Virus record (IMG/VR): IMGVR_UViG_3300025120_000658 | Coordinates: 1-21,558 of that record | DNA length: 21,558 nt | Direction: 5' to 3' (one strand) | DNA from: a virus | Shown: positions 1 to 7,094 of the stretch, piece after piece | How positions within the stretch are numbered: the stretch's first letter is position 1 | Layout: each line of letters begins with the position of its first letter | Notes under the pieces: model-generated | The model's input: only the letters and a program-made list of their open reading frames with translations | Databases searched by the model: none | Told to the model about the DNA's origin: nothing | Made by a program: the position numbers and the translations under genes

Positions 1-56
1 GGTAAATTCGCACCCCATGTTTTTTTTAGCGACAGCCTCTTTTTAATTAGGTAATT

Positions 57-557
57 ATGGCCACTCAGAGGGAATTAGCAGAACACCTGGATCTAAGCAC
101 CAAAAGGATCTCAGAACTTATAAGGGATGGTATTTTGCCCTCTAAAATGGGTAGATCCCCATTAAACCTGGATGTTTGCAGAATTGCCTACATTTCTTAC
201 CTTAGAAAACTAGGCGGCTACAACAAACGCAGCGGTGGTGGTGATATAGCAGAAGAAAAAACCAGGCTCACTAAGGCCCAGGCTGATAAAGCAGAATTAG
301 AAGTTTCAGAATTAGAAGGCCAACTTATACCAGCACAGCTTGTTCAAGATACCTGGACTGACTTTGTGGCCAATGCCAGGGCAAAGCTATTAGCACTGCC
401 AAGCAAAATTGCACATCAAGTTATTGCCCTGGACAAATATGCAGAAGCAGAATTATTAATTAAAGAAAATGTGCATGATGCACTTTTGGAGTTATCTGAT
501 AATGGATTACCTAGCAAATATGCAGATCGTGTTGAACAACACGAAGAAAGTATTTAA
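57..557 (+). CDS. Terminase small subunit (lambda Nu1-like)
   Basis: This 166-aa protein should be the DNA-recognition subunit of the packaging motor: it binds the cos or pac region and recruits the large subunit. Residues 1-35 look like the winged helix-turn-helix of the Nu1 family (TQRELAEHLDLSTKRISELI, then a basic turn). Residues about 68-120 match the lambda Nu1 middle region, notably EKTRLTKAQADKAELE, which parallels RLTRAQADAQELK in Nu1, followed by a helical stretch ending in LPSKIAHQV. Lambda Nu1 is 181 aa, so the length fits. The ATG at 57 has a weak purine stretch (TTAGG) upstream and no earlier Met in the visible DNA. The 3' end overlaps the large-subunit gene in another frame, as Nu1 and A do in lambda. 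Family assignment is confident from sequence and position; the binding site is not identified. Confidence 0.9.
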   Translation: MATQRELAEHLDLSTKRISELIRDGILPSKMGRSPLNLDVCRIAYISYLRKLGGYNKRSGGGDIAEEKTRLTKAQADKAELEVSELEGQLIPAQLVQDTWTDFVANARAKLLALPSKIAHQVIALDKYAEAELLIKENVHDALLELSDNGLPSKYADRVEQHEESI

Positions 558-2328
558 ACCACCGCCAGAATTAAAGATTTCACAATGGGCCGATGCTCAT
601 AGAAGGCTATCACCAGAAAACTCAGCTGAAGCTGGCCAATGGAATACAACCAGGGCCGAATATCAAAGGGAGATTATGGATACCTTTAATGATCCAGATA
701 TACAGCGGATAGTTGTAATGACATCATCCCAGGTTGGCAAAACAGAATTGGTCTTAAATGCTATTGCGTATTACATGGATCAAGATCCCAGCCCATTGTT
801 AGTAGTGCAACCAACTCTAGCTATGGCCCAATCATTTTCAAAAGATAGACTTGCGGCCATGATAAGAGATTCAAAAAAGATAAAAGACCTGGTTGCGGAA
901 TCAAGATCCAGGGATAGCGGTAATACTGTGCTGCATAAGAAATTTCCTGGTGGCCATTTATCTTTGGTTGGATCTAACTCAGCAGCTGGTCTTGCAAGTA
1001 GGCCAATTAGAGTTTTACTATTGGACGAAGTAGATCGTTATGAACTTAGTGCTGGATCTGAAGGATCTCCTACAGATCTGGCCATAGCCAGGACAAAAAC
1101 TTTCTGGAATCGCAAAATTTATATGTGCAGCACTCCAACAATTAAAGGTATCTCTAAAATTGAGGCCGCATTTGAAGAATCTGATAAAAGGTATTACATG
1201 GTTCCATGTCCAGAGTGTCATACAAAGCAAAGATTAATGTGGAAAAATGTTGTTTGGGATGAAGGTAAGCCAGAAACTGCTCACTATTGTTGCCAAGAAT
1301 GTGGATCTGTAATTGACGAATCTAAAAAGCCCTGGATGTTAAAACATGGTGAGTGGCAAGCAACAGAAACTTCCGTTGATACAGCTGGCTTTCACATATC
1401 AGAATTGTATTCTCCCTGGTCAACCTGGGGATCTATGGCCCAGAATTTCTTAGAGGCCAAGAAGATGCCAGAAATGTTAAAGACTTTTATAAATACTAGC
1501 CTGGGCGAAAGCTGGGAAGAACAGGGCGATGGTGTAGAACATGAAGGCTTGTTGGCCAGAAGATTAAATTATGATCCTTTAACGCTGCCAGAAGAAATAT
1601 TAGTTGCAACTTGCGGGGTAGATACGCAAAAAGATAGATTAGAAGCACAGGTTATGGGTTGGGGTCATAACTACGAGGCCTGGGTTATTGAATACAAAGT
1701 ATTTTGGGGAGATCCAAATGCCGTCAATGTATGGAATGAGTTAGATCTATATCTTAAAAGTAGATTTAAAACAGAGTCTGGCAGATCTATTGCAATATCA
1801 GCTACTTGCATTGATTCTGGTGGCCATCATACAAACCAGGTTTATTCATTTACAAAACCACGCCAGGGCAGAAGAATATTTGCAATTAAAGGTGCTAATG
1901 TTCCAGGCAAGCCAATTGTTAGCAAGCCAAGTTATGTAGGTAAAACGCAAACAGCTTTATACACAGTTGGAACAGATACTGCCAAAGAAAACATATTTGC
2001 CAGGCTTAACGCTGAAGAAGATCTAAGCACTTTACATTTTCCAGCAGACTTAGATGAAGAATACTTTAAGCAGCTTACAGCTGAGAAAAGAATTACTAAA
2101 TGGATCCGTGGCCGCAAATCTTTAGCCTGGAAACAAATTAGGCCAAGAAATGAGGCCCTTGATGTAACTGTTTACAACTTTGCTGCAATTTATTTACTAA
2201 ATCCAAATTTTGATTTAATTGAGGAAAGATTAGTAACTGGATCTAAAGAAGATCCAAACTTAGTACAAAATCAGCAAAAAAATAGAAATGCTAGGCCAAA
2301 AAGCAATTTTATTAATAGTTGGAAGTAA
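502..2328 (+). CDS. Terminase large subunit (lambda gpA / GpA family)
   Basis: ATP-driven packaging motor and genome-cutting nuclease, about 608 aa from the ATG at 502. The frame stays open to an ATG at 469, but GGAG at 488-491 lies 10 nt before 502, and 502 gives a start like lambda gpA, so I prefer 502; 520 is also possible. Visible motifs (numbering from 502): variant Walker A TSSQVGKTE at 74-82, Walker B VLLLDEVDRY at 171-180, coupling motif CSTPT at 209-213, zinc-ribbon-like cysteines C236, C239, C264 and C267, then the RNase H-like nuclease with GVDTQKDR (D374), IDSGG (D438) and NEALDVTVY (D554). Many blocks align by eye with lambda gpA, including YSPWSTW, NTSLGESWE and GTDTAKE. It overlaps the small subunit by 56 nt, implying translational coupling. 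Confidence 0.96.
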   Translation: MDYLANMQIVLNNTKKVFKPPPELKISQWADAHRRLSPENSAEAGQWNTTRAEYQREIMDTFNDPDIQRIVVMTSSQVGKTELVLNAIAYYMDQDPSPLLVVQPTLAMAQSFSKDRLAAMIRDSKKIKDLVAESRSRDSGNTVLHKKFPGGHLSLVGSNSAAGLASRPIRVLLLDEVDRYELSAGSEGSPTDLAIARTKTFWNRKIYMCSTPTIKGISKIEAAFEESDKRYYMVPCPECHTKQRLMWKNVVWDEGKPETAHYCCQECGSVIDESKKPWMLKHGEWQATETSVDTAGFHISELYSPWSTWGSMAQNFLEAKKMPEMLKTFINTSLGESWEEQGDGVEHEGLLARRLNYDPLTLPEEILVATCGVDTQKDRLEAQVMGWGHNYEAWVIEYKVFWGDPNAVNVWNELDLYLKSRFKTESGRSIAISATCIDSGGHHTNQVYSFTKPRQGRRIFAIKGANVPGKPIVSKPSYVGKTQTALYTVGTDTAKENIFARLNAEEDLSTLHFPADLDEEYFKQLTAEKRITKWIRGRKSLAWKQIRPRNEALDVTVYNFAAIYLLNPNFDLIEERLVTGSKEDPNLVQNQQKNRNARPKSNFINSWK

Positions 2329-2330
2329 TA

Positions 2331-2381
2331 ATTACGAATTACATTGCTTTTACAGCTGAGATCTCTTAAATAATTCGTAAT
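2331..2381. repeat. 11-bp perfect inverted repeat after the terminase genes
   Basis: ATTACGAATTA (2331-2341) and its exact reverse complement TAATTCGTAAT (2371-2381) flank a 29-nt spacer that itself contains the 8-bp palindrome GAGATCTC (2358-2365). The repeat starts three bases after the large-terminase stop, in the longest non-coding gap of the window. It could fold as a weak, AT-rich RNA hairpin or act as an operator for a dimeric protein. No U-run follows, so it is not a convincing intrinsic terminator. Confidence 0.55.
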
Positions 2382-2391
2382 ATTTATATAT

Positions 2392-2419
2392 TTGACAAGT
2401 TTTAAAACGACCTTAGTGT
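2392..2419 (+). promoter_or_regulatory. Possible sigma70-type promoter
   Basis: A perfect -35 hexamer TTGACA (2392-2397) is followed after 16 bp by TAGTGT (2414-2419), which matches only three of six positions of a -10 box. The site lies in the non-coding gap ahead of the connector gene, about 40 bp upstream of its start, where a promoter for the head genes would be reasonable. The weak -10 keeps confidence low. Confidence 0.3.
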
Positions 2420-2456
2420 TTTTGTTTAACTACAAATTAAATACACAGAGGATTAA

Positions 2457-3077
2457 TTGGCCAATTTATTCGATTCAACTAACTATCCAAACTATGTACC
2501 TTCTGAATTTAAGAAGGGCGATAACTGGAATTGGAAAAATGATAGTTTAGGAACAGATTACGACAACGCATCTTTTACTCTTAAATACGAATTTAATTTA
2601 ATTGATGGATCCACAAATACTCATTTCCAGGTTGTAGCTACAAATGACGGATCTAATTACAAAATTGAAGTTCCGCATTCAACCACTACTAATTACACGG
2701 CTGGGGAATACAACTGGATAGCTAATATCCATCGCAATTCTGGCGGCAGAGTAAAAGTTGGCGAAGGCTTTATTACGATACAAGACGATTACGCTACCAC
2801 AACAACTTCAGTAAGATCATTTGCCAAACAAATGCTAGATGCTATTGAGGCCGTGGCTTTAAACAGAGCCACCATGGATCAATCATCAATGAGCATTGCG
2901 GGCAGATCGCTTTCTAGAATGTCTATAGATGAATTAATGAGTTTTAGAGATCGATTTAAAACTGAATACTTGCAAGAACTTAAACAAGCCAGGGCTAAAA
3001 ATAACAAAGGCACTGGTAACAATATCAAAGTTAGATTTGGACAGCATTCAACATTTAACCCAACAGACTTAACATAA
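2457..3077 (+). CDS. Head-tail connector protein with C-terminal gpW-like domain
   Basis: This 206-aa protein occupies the position of lambda W, between large terminase and portal. Residues about 118-195 look like gpW: a helix (RSFAKQMLDAIEAVALN), a beta hairpin region (SMSIAGRSLSRMS), a second helix (DELMSFRDRFKTEYLQEL) and the terminal IKVRF strand. Lambda gpW is only 68 aa; here about 115 residues precede it, with alternating beta-rich sequence (GDNWNWKNDSL, TLKYEFNLIDG, IEVPHSTTTNY, GEYNWIANIHR) resembling a small immunoglobulin-like or tail-type domain. The start codon is TTG, supported by AGAGGA at 2447-2452 four bases upstream. gpW-type proteins close the packaged head and receive the tail, so a structural connector role is inferred; the N-terminal domain's function is unknown. 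Confidence 0.7.
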   Translation: MANLFDSTNYPNYVPSEFKKGDNWNWKNDSLGTDYDNASFTLKYEFNLIDGSTNTHFQVVATNDGSNYKIEVPHSTTTNYTAGEYNWIANIHRNSGGRVKVGEGFITIQDDYATTTTSVRSFAKQMLDAIEAVALNRATMDQSSMSIAGRSLSRMSIDELMSFRDRFKTEYLQELKQARAKNNKGTGNNIKVRFGQHSTFNPTDLT

Positions 3078-4567
3078 TGGCCTGGTACAACAATATTTTA
3101 AATCGAAATCCAAAACCTAAGAAACAAACTTTTAAAAGAAGTTATCAAGGTGCATCTACTGGTAGATTGTTTGCTGACTTTTTAACATCAAGCAAATCAG
3201 CAAATGCTGAAATAAAAGATAATTTAAGGACTTTGCGAGATAGGGCCAGGGAACTAGCCAGAAATAACTCATACATAAATCGTTATTTAAACTTAATGAT
3301 TTCCAATGTTATAGGCAAGCATGGCGTTAGAATTTCAGCTAAGGCCAGAAATGATAATGGATCTTTAGATCTGCTGGCCAACAAACAAATAGAAGATGCC
3401 TGGAAACAATGGACTAGATATGGAGTGCCAACAGCAAATGGCAAAATGTCTTTTCTTGATTGTCAAAAACTTTTTGTAGAATCTTTGGCCAGGGATGGCG
3501 AAGTTTTAATTAGACACATAAAAACTAATAAAAATTCTTTTGGCTATCACATACAATTTTTAGAAGCAGATTATCTTGATGAAGATTTAAACACTGTTGC
3601 AAAAAATGGCAACAAGATATGTATGGGGGTTGAGGTTGACTCTTACTACAGGCCAATTGCATATCATTTGTTTAAAGAGCATCCCTACGATACTACTTAT
3701 ACAAAATACAGTAGAAAACATATAAGAGTGCCAGCTGAAGAAATTACGCATTGCTATATGCCAAATAGGGCAGAGCAAACAAGAGGCGTGAGCCACATAG
3801 CTACAGCAATGGCAAATGTAAAACAATTAGATGGATATTTAGAGGCAGAAATAATTGCTGCCAGATTAGGGGCCAGCAAAATGGGTTTCTTTACTTCACC
3901 AGACGGCAATTCATATGTTGGCGATGACACTGAAGATACGTTTAACCCAGTTATGAATGTTGAGCCTGGAACCTTCCACCAATTAAGCAGTGGCCAGGAG
4001 TTCCAAACATTTGATCCCAATCATCCAACAAGTGCATTTGAATCTTTTACAACTACAGTTTTAAGATCTATTGCTTCAGGACTAAATATCTCATATCACG
4101 CTTTGAGCAATGACTTAACTTCGGTCAACTATTCTTCTATTCGCCAAGGTGCATTAGAAGATAGATCTAACTTTCAGATCTGGCAAGAATTTATTGTTCA
4201 GCATTTTATAGATGTTGTATTCAAACGCTGGTTAGAAATGGCCATAACAACTAAAGCTATTAACTTGCCAATCGGTAAATATAGTAAGTTTGCTAATTCA
4301 ATAAATTACATTCCAAGATCTTTCCCTTGGATAGACCCATTAAAAGAAATGCAAGCCAATGTGGTTGGCCTACAAAATGGAATCGTTACCTATTCAGAAA
4401 TTGTTTCAAACTACGGCAAAGATGTAGAAGAAACATTTGAACAACATCAAAAAGAAAAAGAACTAGCTGCACAATATGGAATTGAAACAGCATTCCAGCC
4501 ATTTGGTCAAAAAGCACCAGTTGAAGCTATTGTCCAAGGCAGCAACCAGGAACAAGAGGATGGCTAG
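3077..4567 (+). CDS. Portal protein (lambda gpB family)
   Basis: This 496-aa protein is the expected dodecameric portal, the channel for DNA entry and exit at one capsid vertex. It carries typical lambda-family portal blocks: an early RDRARELARNNSYINRYLNL helix, NVIGKHGVR, the QKLFVESLARDGEVLIRH segment, IQFLEADYLD, EEITHCYMPNRAEQTRGVS and the later GLNISYHALSNDLTSVNYSSIR region, which marks the crown/clip-proximal part. Lambda gpB is 533 aa, so the length fits. The start ATG shares a base with the previous stop (TAATG at 3075-3079). The acidic C-terminus (QEQEDG) overlaps the start of the capsid fusion gene by 8 nt. Assignment is firm on family similarity and gene order. Confidence 0.95.
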   Translation: MAWYNNILNRNPKPKKQTFKRSYQGASTGRLFADFLTSSKSANAEIKDNLRTLRDRARELARNNSYINRYLNLMISNVIGKHGVRISAKARNDNGSLDLLANKQIEDAWKQWTRYGVPTANGKMSFLDCQKLFVESLARDGEVLIRHIKTNKNSFGYHIQFLEADYLDEDLNTVAKNGNKICMGVEVDSYYRPIAYHLFKEHPYDTTYTKYSRKHIRVPAEEITHCYMPNRAEQTRGVSHIATAMANVKQLDGYLEAEIIAARLGASKMGFFTSPDGNSYVGDDTEDTFNPVMNVEPGTFHQLSSGQEFQTFDPNHPTSAFESFTTTVLRSIASGLNISYHALSNDLTSVNYSSIRQGALEDRSNFQIWQEFIVQHFIDVVFKRWLEMAITTKAINLPIGKYSKFANSINYIPRSFPWIDPLKEMQANVVGLQNGIVTYSEIVSNYGKDVEETFEQHQKEKELAAQYGIETAFQPFGQKAPVEAIVQGSNQEQEDG

Positions 4568-6815
4568 GCCAAACGAAGGTATGAAAACAGCTGCAAAAAG
4601 AGCCTTAGCCCAACGTGAAGAATATGGCCGTGGTGGAACTAGAACAGGTGCTATAAGAGCCAGGCAAATCGTAGCTGGAGAAAACCTATCTGATACAACA
4701 ATAAAAAGAATGTATAGCTTTTTTTCTAGGCATAAAAATAACAAAGCAAAGTTTTACGATAAAAAAGAAAACGATGGCGGGCCAACAGCCTGGAGAATTG
4801 CATGGGATCTCTGGGGTGGCAACGCTGGCTTTACTTGGTCAAAAGGCAAAGTAGAGCAAATGAACAAAGAAAAAAGTTTTAACAAGTTTCAAGAGGCAAT
4901 TACGCCAAATGAAAAACATCCTAGCGAGGTAAGCATGGAATTTAAAAGTGAAAATCCCATCCTCAGCGAAACAGAAGCAGAAGGCTTAATTGATTCTGCT
5001 GAAGTCATTGAGGATGTTGAATTAGATGCAACAGAAAGATTGTTTGACGATGAGGTAACTTATCGAACAATTGATCTCTCCAGGGCATCTTATATTGACG
5101 AAGAAACCAGACGAGTTCGCATTGGAGTATCCTCTGAAAGCGGAGTTGAAAGGTCATTTGGTTTAGAGGTATTAAGCCACAAAGCAGAGGATGTAGATAT
5201 GTCATTTATGGCCTCTGGATCAGCACCATTATTGAACAACCATAATATGGAAGAACAAATAGGTGTTGTTGAAGAATATAAACTTGACGAGGCTGCAAAA
5301 AGAACAGTTGCAGTAGTTAGATTTGGTAAATCTGCACTTGCTCGTGAAGTCTTTGATGATGTAAAAGACGGCATAAAAAGAAACATATCCGTTGGCTACA
5401 GAGTAAATAAACTGGAACAGGCAAGCAATGAGGAGATTGGCGATCATTACAGGGCTAGTTGGACACCTATGGAAGCATCCGTAGTTTCAATCCCAGCAGA
5501 TCAATCCAAGCAAGTTGGCGTGGGCCGTTCTAAATCTAACAAACTTCCAAACACAAAGGTGAAAATAATGGAAAACGAAAAACAAGAAATTAATCTTGAT
5601 GAAGTTAGATCTCAAAGTGCAGACGAAGCAAGAAAAGAATTTGCTAAAAACTCAAAAGAGATTTTAGACCTTGCTGCTAAGCACAATAAAAGAGATTTAG
5701 GCAATCAAGCTATTCAAGATCAATTATCAGTTGACGAGTTCAGAGGACAATTACTAGAAACTATTTCTAATGATGTGCCTTTAGAAACTCCAAATGAAAT
5801 TGGTTTAAGCAAAGCTGAAACACAAAGATTCAGCGTTATGCGTGCTATTAATGCAATGGCAAATCCAACAGATCGCAAAGCACAAGAAGCTGCACGATTT
5901 GAAATGGAATGTTCAGAAGCTGCACAAGAAGCATATGGCAGAACAGCCCAGGGAGTTATGCTTCCAGCTGAAGTCATGGCTAATTGGAATCAGCGTGATA
6001 TGTCAGCTGGTAGTGATGGCGATTTAATTGGTGAGGATTACAGAGGACAAGATTTTATCGATGTTCTTAGAAATAACTCAGCAGTTATGCCTTTAGCAAC
6101 TAATCTTAATGGCCTATCTGGCGATGTTAAGATTCCTAAGAAAACTGCCGCTTCAACAGCAGCTTTCATTAGCTCAGAAGGCGGAGCAGCTGGTGAGTCA
6201 GAAATGACAATCGGTAACATCTCTCTTACCCCAAAAACTTTGGGTGCATTTACTGATGTAACTAGACAGCTAATGATTCAATCTTCATTGGATATTGAAA
6301 ATCTAATTAGACAAGATCTTGCAGCTGGAATGGCGATTGCTATTGATGATGCTTGTTTAGAAGGTGATGGTCAAAATGGTAAGCCAACAGGTATTACAAA
6401 TACTACTGGCATTAATACTGTTTCATTAACTTCTGCTGCTGCTCCAACATGGCCAGAAATGGTTAGCTTGGAATCAGCTGTTGGCGTTGATAATGCTCTA
6501 TTAGGCAGACTTTCATACATTGTTAATCCATCAAACTATGGCACATTAAAATCTACATCTAAAGACACTGGAAGCGGTATCTTTATTGCAGACGGCAATG
6601 GCATGAATGGCTACCAAGTGGTTGTTTCTAACCAATTGACTGCTAATAACTATGTATTTGGAAACTTTAGCGACTTGCTAATCGGCTTCTTTGGCGGATT
6701 AGACCTGGTCGTGGATCCTTATACGAGTTCAAGTTCTGGAACTGTTCGAGTAGTTGCACTTCAATCTGTTGATGCAGCTGTAAGAAACCCAGTCTCATTT
6801 GTAGTTGGTTCTTAA
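4560..6815 (+). CDS. Prohead protease-major capsid protein fusion (HK97-fold)
   Basis: One uninterrupted 751-aa frame encodes three modules. Residues 1-105 form a small domain with YGRGGTRTGAIRAR, IKRMYSFFSRH and WDLWGGNAG, a pattern I recall beside prohead proteases. Residues about 165-325 are a U35-type prohead protease with likely catalytic His228 (LLNNHN), Ser277 (RNISVGYRV) and an acidic partner E305 in PMEASVVSIPAD. Residues about 337-751 are an HK97-fold capsid protein: a helical delta-like scaffold (337-445), then the capsid core (KIPKKTAASTAAFISSEGG, FTDVTRQLMIQSS, GDGQNGKPTGI). The ATG at 4560 is chosen over an open frame back to 4476 because AGGA (4548-4551) lies 8 nt upstream and the gene then overlaps the portal stop by 8 nt. 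Protease-capsid fusions are known in other phages. Cleavage sites cannot be read from the sequence. Confidence 0.93.
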   Translation: MARPNEGMKTAAKRALAQREEYGRGGTRTGAIRARQIVAGENLSDTTIKRMYSFFSRHKNNKAKFYDKKENDGGPTAWRIAWDLWGGNAGFTWSKGKVEQMNKEKSFNKFQEAITPNEKHPSEVSMEFKSENPILSETEAEGLIDSAEVIEDVELDATERLFDDEVTYRTIDLSRASYIDEETRRVRIGVSSESGVERSFGLEVLSHKAEDVDMSFMASGSAPLLNNHNMEEQIGVVEEYKLDEAAKRTVAVVRFGKSALAREVFDDVKDGIKRNISVGYRVNKLEQASNEEIGDHYRASWTPMEASVVSIPADQSKQVGVGRSKSNKLPNTKVKIMENEKQEINLDEVRSQSADEARKEFAKNSKEILDLAAKHNKRDLGNQAIQDQLSVDEFRGQLLETISNDVPLETPNEIGLSKAETQRFSVMRAINAMANPTDRKAQEAARFEMECSEAAQEAYGRTAQGVMLPAEVMANWNQRDMSAGSDGDLIGEDYRGQDFIDVLRNNSAVMPLATNLNGLSGDVKIPKKTAASTAAFISSEGGAAGESEMTIGNISLTPKTLGAFTDVTRQLMIQSSLDIENLIRQDLAAGMAIAIDDACLEGDGQNGKPTGITNTTGINTVSLTSAAAPTWPEMVSLESAVGVDNALLGRLSYIVNPSNYGTLKSTSKDTGSGIFIADGNGMNGYQVVVSNQLTANNYVFGNFSDLLIGFFGGLDLVVDPYTSSSSGTVRVVALQSVDAAVRNPVSFVVGS
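4935..6815 (+). CDS. Possible internal-start product: protease-capsid without N-terminal domain
   Basis: Codon 126 of the fusion gene is an ATG (4935) preceded by GAGG (4926-4929) with a 5-nt gap, a spacing as good as at the annotated starts. Initiation here would give a 626-aa protein starting MEFKSENPIL, exactly between the N-terminal domain and the protease domain. This is an inference from ribosome-site placement and domain boundaries; a chance purine run is possible. Confidence 0.35.
   Translation: MEFKSENPILSETEAEGLIDSAEVIEDVELDATERLFDDEVTYRTIDLSRASYIDEETRRVRIGVSSESGVERSFGLEVLSHKAEDVDMSFMASGSAPLLNNHNMEEQIGVVEEYKLDEAAKRTVAVVRFGKSALAREVFDDVKDGIKRNISVGYRVNKLEQASNEEIGDHYRASWTPMEASVVSIPADQSKQVGVGRSKSNKLPNTKVKIMENEKQEINLDEVRSQSADEARKEFAKNSKEILDLAAKHNKRDLGNQAIQDQLSVDEFRGQLLETISNDVPLETPNEIGLSKAETQRFSVMRAINAMANPTDRKAQEAARFEMECSEAAQEAYGRTAQGVMLPAEVMANWNQRDMSAGSDGDLIGEDYRGQDFIDVLRNNSAVMPLATNLNGLSGDVKIPKKTAASTAAFISSEGGAAGESEMTIGNISLTPKTLGAFTDVTRQLMIQSSLDIENLIRQDLAAGMAIAIDDACLEGDGQNGKPTGITNTTGINTVSLTSAAAPTWPEMVSLESAVGVDNALLGRLSYIVNPSNYGTLKSTSKDTGSGIFIADGNGMNGYQVVVSNQLTANNYVFGNFSDLLIGFFGGLDLVVDPYTSSSSGTVRVVALQSVDAAVRNPVSFVVGS
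5568..6815 (+). CDS. Likely internal-start product: stand-alone major capsid protein
   Basis: Codon 337 of the fusion gene is an ATG (5568) preceded by AAAGGTG (5555-5561) with a 6-nt gap. Initiation here gives a 415-aa protein beginning MENEKQEINLDE, which is the usual size and start of an HK97-type capsid precursor: a charged, helical delta-like segment of about 110 residues followed by the capsid core. A head needs hundreds of capsid subunits but few proteases, so a separate capsid start would solve the ratio problem that a one-piece fusion creates. Lambda uses the same trick in the C/Nu3 gene. The sequence shows the start site; use of it is inferred. Confidence 0.55.
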   Translation: MENEKQEINLDEVRSQSADEARKEFAKNSKEILDLAAKHNKRDLGNQAIQDQLSVDEFRGQLLETISNDVPLETPNEIGLSKAETQRFSVMRAINAMANPTDRKAQEAARFEMECSEAAQEAYGRTAQGVMLPAEVMANWNQRDMSAGSDGDLIGEDYRGQDFIDVLRNNSAVMPLATNLNGLSGDVKIPKKTAASTAAFISSEGGAAGESEMTIGNISLTPKTLGAFTDVTRQLMIQSSLDIENLIRQDLAAGMAIAIDDACLEGDGQNGKPTGITNTTGINTVSLTSAAAPTWPEMVSLESAVGVDNALLGRLSYIVNPSNYGTLKSTSKDTGSGIFIADGNGMNGYQVVVSNQLTANNYVFGNFSDLLIGFFGGLDLVVDPYTSSSSGTVRVVALQSVDAAVRNPVSFVVGS

Positions 6816-6840
6816 TAATCAGTGTTAACCACTAATAAGA

Positions 6841-6861
6841 TGGCGGGCCTAGTGTCCGCCA
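6841..6861 (+). terminator. GC-rich hairpin just downstream of the capsid gene
   Basis: TGGCGGGC (6841-6848) pairs with GTCCGCCA (6854-6861), eight pairs including one G-U, around a five-base loop. It starts 26 bases after the capsid stop and is unusually GC-rich for this AT-rich DNA. The following bases (GCTTTAAAC) hold only a short T-run, so it may be a leaky terminator or a 3' stabilising hairpin that raises capsid mRNA relative to the genes behind it. Confidence 0.45.
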
Positions 6862-6881
6862 GCTTTAAACAGGGAAAAAAT

Positions 6882-7094
6882 ATGAAAGTTTTAATATTGG
6901 CAGATACAGTTGCTAACAACAAAAGAGTTCATGCTGGCGATGTGATTGAGGTTACTCAATCTGAGGCCCACATTTTAATTGGTTGTAATAAAGCAAGCGT
7001 TCATGTTGCTAAAGAGAAAAAAGAAAGCAATAGAAGCGTAGGCTTGGAAGTTTCTGAAACTCCAAAACCAAAAAAAAGATCTAAGGCTAAATAA
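6882..7094 (+). CDS. Small lysine-rich head-region protein, function unknown
   Basis: A 70-aa protein translated from the ATG at 6882, which has AGGGA (6871-6875) six bases upstream. The frame is open to a GTG at 6822, but that would place the start ahead of the capsid-trailing hairpin and lacks a ribosome site. Residues 1-43 form a compact beta-rich unit (MKVLILADTVANNKRVHAGDVIEV, then SEAHILIGCNKASV), a pattern common in short phage proteins found right after capsid genes. The last 20 residues are strongly basic (PKPKKRSKAK). It may be a head-completion or nucleic-acid-contacting accessory, but I do not recognise a defined function. Its stop overlaps the next start (TAATG). Confidence 0.7.
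   Translation: MKVLILADTVANNKRVHAGDVIEVTQSEAHILIGCNKASVHVAKEKKESNRSVGLEVSETPKPKKRSKAK

Noticed and set aside
1-56. Possible cos site at the left end ahead of the small terminase
   Set aside because: Position is right for cos, but I see no symmetric nicking site or repeat set; not claimed.
469-501. Upstream ATG at 469 as start of the large terminase
   Set aside because: No good ribosome site, and GGAG at 488-491 points to 502; the extra 11 residues do not resemble the lambda gpA start.
6822-6881. GTG at 6822 as start of the 70-aa gene
   Set aside because: It has no ribosome site, and the added residues are encoded across the hairpin; the ATG at 6882 has AGGGA at ideal spacing.
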